Assembly: GCA_036346375.1 (NCBI GenBank)
Contig: JAYEVE010001204.1
Location: forward strand, 33,814-97,813
DNA: 64,000 nucleotides
Source: Guadua angustifolia
Lineage: Eukaryota > Streptophyta > Magnoliopsida > Poales > Poaceae
Direction of reading: 5' to 3'
The notes below the pieces were generated by a model, which was given only the letters and a program-made list of their open reading frames with translations, did not search any database and was not told where the DNA came from. Shown in pieces: positions 55,480 to 64,000 of the stretch. Numbering within the stretch: position 1 is the stretch's first letter; each line of letters opens with the position of its first letter. The position numbers were made by a program, and so were the translations under genes.

Positions 55480-56070
55480 GACCCCAGGAGCCGATGGAAT
55501 CTCTCGCTTTCTCCTCGATCTGCTGCTTGCCCCACGCCGCATGCTTTCCTCCAACCACCCACCAACAGGCCCGCCTACCGTGCAGGCCGCGCCTCTACCG
55601 TCGCTGGCCTCACCCCCGCCTCCACGCCGCCCGCTGCCCGGCGCCTCCGCCGCCACGCCGCCGCCGTCGCGGCCTCGTCGACCTCCCGCTGCGCCCGCCC
55701 GACCGCCGCTTCGCCCGCCGCCACGCGCCCCGTCTGCCTCCCGTTCGTCTTGCCTCGCCAGCCGCCAAGATTTGGCCGCCCGTGCCGCCGCCTCCGTCCG
55801 GCCGTCTGGTGCCTCGCCCATTGCCGCCGGCTGCCATGCCGCGCCGCCCGCGTTGCCGCCTCGCTTGTCCGCACCACCTCCCAGCGCCTCCCGTCCGTTG
55901 CCACTGCCTCAGCCCGCGCCCGCCGACCGCAAGACGCCGCTCGACGCCGCCGACCGTCGCCGCCTCGCTTTGTCGCCACCACCTCCCTAGCCCGACCGTC
56001 TTCTCCACGCGTCCGCTGCCCGCCTCTACCCGCCCGGCCTCCTTTCTTGTTTGAATTACTGTGTTGAATT
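55480..56070 (+). other. GC-rich leader region of the second CACTA
   Basis: Very GC-rich, CCGCC-repetitive sequence gives long overlapping frames on both strands (Pro/Ala/Arg-rich). None has a family signature. It could be a captured host exon or an untranslated leader of the transposase transcript. Confidence 0.5.
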
Positions 56071-56942
56071 TTCTTCATGCTTTGCATAGTGGTCTTGCAA
56101 ATTTTGACATTGTTGCTAATGATCCAAAGATGTGGCAAAGATGAGTTTGCTCAAAGCGGTTCAACCATTATTCCCGAATACCGACATTTAGTTATGGTTC
56201 TATTTGATTCGTTGCTATTTGATGCCTAGGCAATTGATAACAGTGCTCTTTTGGAACTGTTAGTCTAAATTATATTTTAGTTAATGTTCGTGATAAAAAT
56301 GCATATTAGAAATTCTATTCTGTTGATGTTTTGATTAACCATGTTGAAGTAAGAATTCATTGTAGAAATTTGCTATATGTGGTTGTTATTATATTAAATA
56401 CTGTCTTTTGTCTGCTGAGTGGATGTCCTAGTTTTAGGGGAGGTGTCATTAAATTTCTAGAAATGTTACTAATTGACACTTTCATAATTAGGCTTTTGGT
56501 CGGTTCAACATTTAGCATCTCAGAACGCCAACAGAACCAGAGTTAAACCTGTTGGGCGCGCATATTTTCGTAAGGAGCTCGAGACGGTGATTCGTTGGGT
56601 TCCATTACAAAAGTGTTGCGCCTCGAGTCGTCCACGTTTTGGACAGCCCACGGATGTGCGCTTGAGTACAAAGTGGTCGTGACACGAGGGTGTACGGGTT
56701 GGGATTCGGTATTTCCTTGTCGCTCTCCTAGTGCATAACATAAGTGGTACGCAGCATCTGCCGCTGTTGCACTCGGAGAACAACGGGTTATGTCGCGGAA
56801 TTCGACTCGAGCACCCTCGTGCACGACCATCAGATTAAGCCCACATCGATGGGTGGGTAAGCCCTCCTATTTAGCAAGGCTTAAACCGTCTAAATCTAAA
56901 ATTTGGATGCATGCATTGATGTTATGTAGTGTTTATCTTTGG

Positions 56943-59900
56943 ATGGAAGATCGGCGGTGGATGTACGATGGTTGGATGAAGTCCGGGAGACACACTGACG
57001 AGTGGATCGAGAAGGCTAGAGCATTCGTGGATGATGCTTTCGAAGATTCCCGACCCTAATGCAAGCGGTGGTGTGGTGTCCTTCCGCGTGCTAACACCGA
57101 GAAGAGGACCAAGAAGGATATTAGCCATCACCTATGTAGGCATGGCTTCAAACCAAATTACTTTGTATGGGTAGCTCATGGCGAGAGGAAGCGTCCACGG
57201 CGGTGTGTGGCCTGTGGATTTTGAGGAGGGCTACGACGAAGTCGGTTGATAGATTAGACGAACTCACGGATGATGTGGCTCAGGCTTACGATCTCTCCCC
57301 GAGGAAGAGTCCGAGCCACTTGTCGAACAATTCGAGAAGCTCCTTGATTCGCGCTAAGTTGCTTGTTGCATGAGCATACCGATGTGATCACTCTCGGCTA
57401 GTTGTCGCTGCCTAATGGCGGTGAAGACCAAGTACAACCTGTCGACCAATTGCTTCAACGACCTTTGCAACCGCTATTTGGATAGCCTCCTTCCGAGTGG
57501 ACACAAGATGACTGAATCTTTACGAAGTCGAAGAAGCTTCTTCGCGTGTTAGGCATGCCGGCGAGAGGATAGACTATTGCCCAAAGTTCGCATGCTTTAT
57601 TGGAAGACCGATTCAGGGCCGACTCATCAGAAGCATTGTAATGAGAGTCGGTACGAGGAAGTTAAATGTACGTAACATGGAATGAGACAGACGGCGGTGG
57701 CAGGAAAACATTCCGCTTCTTCCGATCACTCAACGCTCTGCGGCGCTCAGACATGTCCAAGGCCACGGCGAGACACATGAGGTGGCACAAAGAGGGCAAG
57801 CGAGAAAAGAGGGCGTGATGATTCATCCGTCGATGCGTAAGCTTGGAGGCACTTTGACCAACAACACCCTGAATTTCTTGGCGGAGACTAGGAATGTGCG
57901 ATAGGCCTCTCGACCGACGGGTTCACGCCATTCAATATGATGGCGCACTCAGATTGTGGCCGCCGGTGTTCGCAATCCCGCATAACCCGCCGCCTCAACT
58001 CGCTTGAAAGAAGAGTACATGTTTCTTTCCGTTATAATACCCGCCTAAGTCTCCGAAAAAACTTAGATCTATTCATGCAACCTCCGGTAGAAGAGCCGAT
58101 CGACACGTGGACTAAAGGAGTCTTGACGCATGATAGCTACAAGGGAAGAACTTTAGGATGCGTGTCGCATACCTATGGTCAATACACGATTTTCGCCGTA
58201 TGGCATGTTCTCGGTGGAGCACGCATGGAAAGTTGTCATGCCCTATATGCCTGCAGAATAATCGATGCTTTCACTTTGAAAAATGGGGGTAAGTCCTGTT
58301 GGTTCGACCGTCACCGTTGTTTCGGAGCAAGCACCCATTTAGGAATCAAAAAGGCATTTCGCAAAGGCAAGACGTGAAAAAGGGGCCACGAACGCTTTCA
58401 AGTCGCGAGGATATCATCGATCGGGCATGACGATCTAGCGGATATCGGTATGTGAAAGACTATGGTGAGGAGCACCATTGACTCATAAGTGCAAAGATCT
58501 ACAACCTTCCTTATGCAAAAGACACGGCTACCTCACAACATCGACGTGATGCACCAAGAGAAAAATATGTGCGAGTCATCGTGAACACAAACCGACATCC
58601 CACGTAAGACTAAAGATAACAAGAAAGCACGCCTCGATCAAGGCGCTCGATATGTGATCGCCGGACATGAACCTCGATGAGAATGGGAGGAAACCTAGGG
58701 CAAAATTTCGCCTTACACGTGGGCAAATAAAGCGATTCTTGATTGGATTAAGGAAAAGGTTAAATTCCCAGATGGTTATCTGCGCGAACCTTCGACATGC
58801 CGTTAGTATAGAGCAATGCAAGTTAAATGGGATGAATGCCCACGACTACAAAGTCTTCATAGAGCGCCTGCTTCGGTGTGTGTGGCGTGGATATGTTGAC
58901 GATGATATATGGATCACTTTGGCGAGCTTAGCTTCTTCTATCGAGAGCTCTGCGCAAAGAGATATCCGTGATCGAGGATGGAGGAATTGGAGAAGGACAT
59001 TGTCGTGCTTGTGACAAAGCTCGAGAAGATTTATGTCCCTGGGTTTTTCAATTGCATGCAACATCTACTGGTTCATCTGCCATATGAAGCAAAAGTTGGG
59101 GGGCCGGCGCAGTTTAGGTGGATGTATCTTTGGAGCGATGATGAAAAGTCTTAGAGCGAAGGTGAAGAACAAAGCACGAGTCGAAGGCGATGTGCGAAGC
59201 TTGGCCGATTCAGAGATCGCCTACTTACGGACAAATACTTGCGACAAAAAACAAGGTCCATGTGCCACAACCAAGGTATAAGAAGGCACGTCACAGAAGT
59301 ACTTCCAACTTGGAGGTGTTCCATGACCAAGCCGGATGCAATGTCGGCAAAAGCACCACACGTGACTTGGACGCAATGAAAAGGATTTGATTCGGTTATG
59401 CGGTACGACAACATGGATGAAATGAAGGTGTACATCGAGTAAGTCAATAAATGTCTCAAATAAGTCATAAATACGCACTTATGAAATAAAAGTCTGAAAT
59501 AAATATTAAATCTTGTAGTCAATTTATTCAAGAAGAGTGGGAAGGATCGTGAACCTTGAGGCGTAACAAATTGACAATCAAACGGCGAGGTCGTGGTCAA
59601 GGCCGCCCAAACTTTCTAACCTGGTTTCATTACCACGTAACCTTCTTCCTCTTATACAAGTTCACTTAATTTACAAATGTGTGGCATTTATTCCTTAATG
59701 AATTTTGCTCGAATGCTTGTGCAAAGGTCAAAGACACCGCAGCTGCAGCACAACGATCTCCGACAAATGTCACGTGGATGCACCAGTAGAATTAAGGTCC
59801 ATGGATGCTATGATTGCCATGGATATCGATTTCGATCCAAAGCGGTAGAGTCACCGCCCCAATGCAACTACGGTGAGCAATGGCGTCGTGAGTTATGTCA

Positions 59901-60440
59901 CCGATGACTCGTGGTCCGGATATAGAGTACTATGGGATCATTGAGGATATTGTAGAAATTTAGTATGAAGGCAACAAAGATCTCTCGCTCGTGTTTTAGT
60001 TGCAGATGGTTCCATCCAACTAGTGGGGTGCGCGACTCCAAAACTAGGACTAGTGGAGATCAATCATAAGAAGTCAGATCAAAAGCCCGACGTGTTCATT
60101 CTCGCCCAACGAAGTCGGTTGGTGTTCTATCGCCCTACGCCCACCGAATTACAAAAGTTGGTGGATTGTACATAAATGTCTTCCACCGTAGATTGCCCGA
60201 TCTCACGGAAGACGACTACGATTCTCACCTAGACGTGGAGGTATTCCAAGAACAAGAGTTATCAGAGAGTGCATGTCGATATTGGTGATGGGCTAGATAA
60301 TATTTTGGGATCGGTATACCCATCTCATGTAGAAGGAGAAGAAGAGGAGGAAAGGGTAGAGGAAGAGGAAGAGGTAGAGGAAGAGGAAGAGGAAGAGGAA
60401 GAGGAAGAGGAAGCCAAGATTTTAAGCTATTTAATTTTAT
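56943..60440 (+). pseudogene. TNP2 transposase of the second CACTA
   Basis: It starts MEDRRWMYDGW (transposase-associated domain) and continues with ISHHLCRHGFKPNYF. The catalytic core includes NLDLFMQPPVEEPIDTWTKG-like sequence (58,060-58,110), YGQYTIFAVWHVLGG, and DAFTLKNGGKSCWFDRHRCF (58,264-58,325). Later pieces are DENGRKPRAKFRLTRGQIKR, RHAVSIEQCKLNGMNAHDYK, FFNCMQHLLVHLPYEAKVGG (DUF4218, about 59,045-59,105), and a DUF4216-like end with RCRWFHPTSGVRDSK (about 60,000) and EDDYDSHLDVEVFQEQELS (about 60,205-60,265). The last part is a GAGGAA-repeat tail. Numerous stops and frameshifts, many at former CpG or 1-base indels, make it a pseudogene. Confidence 0.88.
60334..60415 (+). repeat. (GAGGAA)n purine tract at the end of TNP2
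   Basis: About twelve GAGGAA hexamers are slightly interrupted by GTAGAG and GGGTAG. One frame gives a GRGRGR run, another an all-Glu run. It is a slippage-prone purine strand. Confidence 0.8.
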
Positions 60441-60548
60441 AGGTTTAATTTTATATACTTTATGTCATTTAATTTTATATACATTTATATTTTATTCGCT
60501 TCAATTAATATGAATGTACTTTATGTCATTTAATTTAATTTGTGCAGG

Positions 60549-61120
60549 ATGGCTCCTAAGCATTTAAGAAGTTGGCTTCAAAATTGAAGAAGGTCTTGGG
60601 AAGGGGGCATGAGGAGTCTGAGCAGGCGGCTCACCAAGACGACGCTTCCTCAGAGGAGGAGGAGGAGGAGGTGGCTACCACCGACTCCTGTGAGGAGGAG
60701 GAGGAGGAGGAGAGGTGGAGGTGGGCGAGGATGAGCCGTTGGGGTTCTTGGCGTCAGCACTTGAGGAGGGTGGTGAGGACGAGGATGAGGACGGGGATGA
60801 GGACCTGAGTCCATGGGAGTCTGTTGGTACCGAGTCGGGGGTGCCTCCCTCGAGCTCAAGGATCCAAGAAGAGTCGAGGCGGAATAAATTGCCAAAGCCC
60901 CACAGATCCGGTAAGCGGAGATCTTGATAGTTGTTTCTAGCGGTGAAGGTATGTGCTACAAATTTTCGATGTCTTTTATTGCTAACCACAAACTTGATAA
61001 CTACTTGTTATGAATTCTTCATGCAAAGGGCTTGGTTTGCCTCAACAAAGGTAAGCAGAGGCCGGGCCACTTGCTAGGGGTGATCTTGAAGCGGCTCTAC
61101 CCCGGGCAGGGGTTCCGGGT
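60549..61120 (+). pseudogene. Second CACTA ORF (acidic protein, start of TnpA-like product)
   Basis: It follows a TTTGTGCAG acceptor-like site. Frames give SKLKKVLGRGHEESEQA, a Glu-rich stretch, EDEPLGFLASALEEGGEDEDEDGDEDLS, and after an intron-like gap PGHLLGVILKRLYPGQGF (about 61,055-61,110). In grass CACTA elements a second gene downstream of TNP2 starts with such an acidic part followed by a PG..LG.ILK..YPG segment. Coding then fades into the homopolymer-rich stretch. Function (end-binding TnpA-like) is inferred from position. Confidence 0.55.
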
Positions 61121-61129
61121 GTTTCATTT

Positions 61130-62452
61130 TTATTAATTGTTTTGGTTTATAGCCCTTAGTGTTTGTTTTGGTTTGGGTCGGTTTTGTTATTTGGCGCATT
61201 GGGGCATATTGCTTGGTTGGTACCTTTGCTTTTTGACAACAATGGGGCGGCTCCGAAAGGGGCCTAGTTTTTGGGGGGAAATTTTATTTAAGGCATTACA
61301 AAACCAATAAATTGGGGAAATTGCCTTTGGGGATAAATTGGGGAATAGCCTTCTTAATTTGGAGGCAAAACCACCTTGGAAAAATTTGAAAGAAGTTGGG
61401 CATCCAAAATGGAACAAGGTCCAAGGGAGGGAAATTTTGAAAGCCAACCAATTTTTGTTTCCTTTCCTAGGTTGGGCCAGGATTATTATGTTTATTTTGT
61501 AAGAAAAAGTTAAATTTACTTTTTGTAATTAAAGTTTTTTTTTTAATTTTGTTTGAGCTGCGGGAATCGGAGAAACTTACCCCCATTCCACCGTTGTGGG
61601 CCAGAAACCGCCCGGTCCACGAATGGTTTAACAACCACAATGAAGGTTTAAAAATTAATTTTGATTTTTTTTTCCTTCGCTTTTCTGGCTTTTGGCAAGC
61701 TAATCCCATTTTTTTTTGGTTTTTGGAGGATACCAATGGTCGAACCAGAAGGGCGGTTCCCTTAATTACCCAGCGGTAAACCCCGGTAATTTCCCAAAAA
61801 TTGGGAAACAGGCAGCTTTTAAATTTACTGGTGGTGGCGCCCAATTTCGTCTGAGGCCAAATCCAACCTTTGGCAAAACCCCTTTGGAAACAAACCCGGA
61901 AATTTAATTGCATTTGCCGGCAAAATTTGGGGAATGGAAACGGCGGAACGGATGAAGGGGGGCGGAAAAAGGGGATTGGAAGGGGATTAAAACCCTGAAT
62001 GGGGTTTTTGGGTGTTAAAATTTTTTTTAAAATTTAAAGATTTTTTTTTTTAAACCTCGTTTCTTAACCTTTGGAGAACCAAATACCCTTTCCGATGGGT
62101 TCGGCGGGAAACCCTTCCGAGGACCGAATGCCACCTCAGGCCCGGTTTTCCACCCGCGGAAACCCCGGCGGGGTAAGGGTTTTGGTTCGTTTTCCTAACC
62201 TTTCAACAAGTAACACCCCAAATGGCACAAGAAGTTTTGAAATTGGGTTTTCCTTCTATTCCTTGGGAGGTGTCCACCTCTTGGGCGTCTCGGGCGAAAA
62301 TGCCCTTAGAGGGATTTTATGGCCGATTCAAATTTGCAGGATCAATTTTCGGGGATTTTTTTCCGGAATGGTTTTTGGTTCACCAGGGGACTTGTTAGGG
62401 TTATTGCCCTTTTCCTTTGGCATCCTTGTTTGGAAAGGAGGACACCTTTTGG
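61130..62452. other. Homopolymer-rich stretch of unusual texture
   Basis: Bases come in doublets to quadruplets almost throughout (TTTGGGGGGAAATTTTATT, CCAAAAATTGGGAAAC, GGGGCGGAAAAAGGGG and similar). ORFs occur on both strands but match nothing. It lies exactly where the second CACTA's right half and its 3' tip should be. It may be mis-called or misassembled sequence rather than biology. Confidence 0.6.
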
Positions 62453-63370
62453 TTTGGGAAATGAATTTGTGAATTTTAAGCAAATTTTGCAAAATTGTGG
62501 AATGAAGGGGTCAAAGTGTGGAATGTATACAAAAAGAGAACACTTCACCCTAAGTGCTATGATATTTTGCACCATAAATATTTTCTTAGCCCTTAGTAAT
62601 TTGGTGGGCTACAGTATGAAGGGGGTCAAAGCGTGTTTCATTTGTAAAGAGGAGACTAACAGCTTGTGACTGTCAAATTCCAAGAAAACTGTGTACGTTG
62701 TTTATCGTAGATTTCTATCTCGAAGTCATCGATACCGTAAGATAGATGACAAATTTGGCCCCATAGCCTATGAGTAGAAGGCAGGCATATTGATACGTAG
62801 AGGATATCAATGTTCAGTATAGAAAGAACTATAAATCTGTTCGTCCCAGGACTATGTGGAAGAAGAGGTCGATATTTTAGGAATTACCATACTAGAATGA
62901 GCTAGATGTACGGCATTGTGTTGATGTTATGCATGTTAAGAAGAATGTCTACGACAATTTGGTTGGCATCCTACTGAACATTCCTGGGAAGGTCAAGAAT
63001 GGTGTGAATGCTCACTGCGACATGGTCTACATGGGAATCAGACCTAAGCTTGCAGTGATAGAGGAGGATGAAAAAGGACCGTACATCCCCTTGCATGCTA
63101 TACCCTATCTAAGAAGGAGAAAGAAGAGCTCTACAAGTGTCTCTAAAGTATTAAAATTCTATCGGGCTACTCCGCAAATATTAAGAAACTTGTGTCCATA
63201 GATGATTTGAAGGAAGTTGCTCGGAATGAAGTACCACGACTGCGATGTCTTGGTGACCCAAATGCTCCCTGTTGTAATGAGAAATATTCCACCAGAGGAT
63301 GTCAGGTTGGCAATCATGAACCTATGTTATTTTTTCAATGAGATTTCTTGCAAGGTTATTGACCCCGATG
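62453..63370 (+). pseudogene. TNP2 transposase of the first CACTA, C-terminal continuation
   Basis: It resumes GNEFVNF..GMYTKREHFTLSAMIFCTIN (62,460-62,580) and then LVGYSMKGVKACFICKEET and the SKKTVYVVYRRFLSRSHRYRK stretch (62,670-62,740). VMHVKKNVYDNLVGILLNIPG follows (62,925-62,985), then MGIRPKLAVIEEDEKGPYIP, LSKKEKEELYKCL and DLKEVARNEVPRLRCL-like, ending at FNEISCKVIDPDV (about 63,340-63,370). These segments follow LLISGP (54,049) in TNP2 proteins, so the two pieces were one gene. Cut off by an LTR at 63,371. Confidence 0.85.
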
Positions 63371-64000
63371 TGTCAGTGTTTTGAGAACCGGCAAGTAAAT
63401 TTGTAGGTCTAGAGGGACTACGCGCTCCCGCTCCTTGAATGGTTAGACCGAAAGAAAGGAGGTCCAAGATTTATACCGGTTCAGGTAACGCCCCTACTCC
63501 AGCCTGGAGGTGGTCGGGTGTTATTGATTCTGTGTATCCGCTGTGGTTAAGCGAGGGCCGAGCTCGGGCTCAGAGCGCTTTGTGCAAGGGGTTGCCGAAT
63601 GGCTACGAGTACGATTCGGGAGTGCTATGTTTGATCGCCTTACACCCGCCTGGCCCGAAGGGCCATGCCCCTTATATAGCCCGGGAGGCGTGTTACGTGG
63701 AGGTTACACGGAGTGTGTAAAGGAAAAATGGATGGGGCCTCACGCCAGGAGTCCGGCTTTTGCCTTGTCCGTTGCCGGATTTGACCTTTTGACGGGTAGC
63801 CGACGCCCCGTGTTGGGTTGGTGGAGGCGCAGAGCGAGCCGGTCCGCTCTCCGAGAAACGGCGGCCGCCAGGGTCGTGCCGACGCCGAGGGCGCTACCGG
63901 AACCGTTTGGGAAGGTGCGAAGCGCCCCCCCTCGCCGATCGGAAACCGCCGGACGCCCGGGTTTTAGGTGACCAGCAGAGGCCGGCTTCGAATTTGACGC
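63371..64000 (-). mobile_element. Partial gypsy LTR, minus strand, running off the window
   Basis: TGTCAGTGTTTTGAGAACCGG at 63,371 is the inverse of a typical grass gypsy LTR 3' end (..CAAAACACTGACA). A minus-strand TATA box (GGGCTATATAAGG, about 63,668-63,680) precedes GC-rich U3 sequence. It truncates the TNP2 gene. The other end and any internal region lie beyond the window. Confidence 0.65.

Larger units (their letters stand above)
54052..62440 (+). mobile_element. Second CACTA transposon inserted in the first
   Basis: The left tip CACTACAGGAAACAAG is at 54,052. Subterminal CCGACGACA repeats fill 54,100-55,470, followed by a GC-rich leader, a TNP2 gene (56,943-60,440) and a second ORF (60,549-61,120). 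The right end is not resolved: the old TNP2 resumes about 62,453, but the expected CCTGTAGTG tip is not seen in the homopolymer-rich stretch before it. Confidence 0.7.
50510..63370 (+). mobile_element. Old CACTA (En/Spm-type) transposon, nested by an LTR and a second CACTA
   Basis: Subterminal repeats at 50,510-50,705 are followed by TNP2 exons at 52,937-54,051 and 62,453-63,370. Between them are a solo LTR (51,477-52,625) and a younger CACTA (from 54,052). The element is cut off at 63,371 by another LTR. Its own left end (CACTA tip) could not be located, so the start is where subterminal repeats become visible. Confidence 0.7.

Noticed and set aside
55435..56138. ORFs up to 230 residues on both strands
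   Set aside because: Pro/Ala/Arg-rich translations of CCGCC-type DNA in the CACTA leader; no family motif, open in both strands.
61187..62575. Several ORFs of 60-148 residues
   Set aside because: They lie in the homopolymer-inflated block; translations are Phe/Gly/Lys-rich noise without similarity between frames or to known families.

Overview
The window is plant nuclear DNA, almost certainly from a grass. The evidence is a SHINE-type AP2/ERF gene with its usual intron, a GC-rich DUF868 gene, and typical grass mobile elements: Tat-type Ty3/gypsy, SIRE-type Ty1/copia, TNP2 CACTA, Tourist-like and hAT-like MITEs, and a Helitron. The species cannot be named from sequence alone. Only two likely functional host genes are visible, both on the minus strand: the DUF868 gene (19,085-20,215) and a two-exon SHN/WIN1-like ERF gene (45,906-46,497). 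Almost everything else is nested, decayed mobile DNA.

Layout, left half. 1-10.6 kb holds small DNA elements: a TAA-flanked Tourist-like MITE, a foldback element, a deleted hAT with perfect 8-bp target duplication, and a 2.5-kb solo LTR with 5-bp duplication. 10,639-15,231 is a minus-strand gypsy element with one full LTR, a primer site and gag-protease. Its reverse transcriptase, RNase H, integrase and most of its 3' LTR are deleted, and another LTR lies inside it. 15.2-19 kb holds an hAT-like MITE, a second Tourist-like MITE and a Helitron. After the DUF868 gene come an AT-rich repeat array, a long foldback and a 200-bp tandem duplication. That duplication is the target of a 14-kb Tat-lineage gypsy element (23,416-37,438, ATTCT duplication). 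Its gag-pol is frameshifted throughout, its 3' region carries an antisense coiled-coil ORF, and the 3' end of a copia-type element is embedded in it.

Layout, right half. 39.9-43 kb resembles a very long SIRE-type LTR packed with short dyad-symmetric motifs. The SHN-like gene follows, then a 3.35-kb solo LTR (46,960-50,312). From about 50.5 to 63.4 kb is an old CACTA element. It was invaded by a solo LTR (51,477-52,625) and by a second CACTA (from 54,052). The second CACTA splits the old TNP2 frame: the N-terminal part lies at 52.9-54.05 kb and the rest resumes near 62.45 kb. 61.1-62.45 kb has an odd homopolymer-rich texture that may be poor sequence. The window ends inside a minus-strand LTR (63,371 onward).

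The most unusual signal is 40,695-42,502. About 15 short units share the plan arm - TGTGT or TGTAT - complementary arm. The arm sequence differs between units but stays self-complementary, so the conserved property is the dyad and not the arm sequence. A second dyad array (TTCGGA-NNN-TCCGAA in paired units) lies in the copia LTR at 32,976-33,282, and two unrelated solo LTRs share a stem-loop at an equivalent place.
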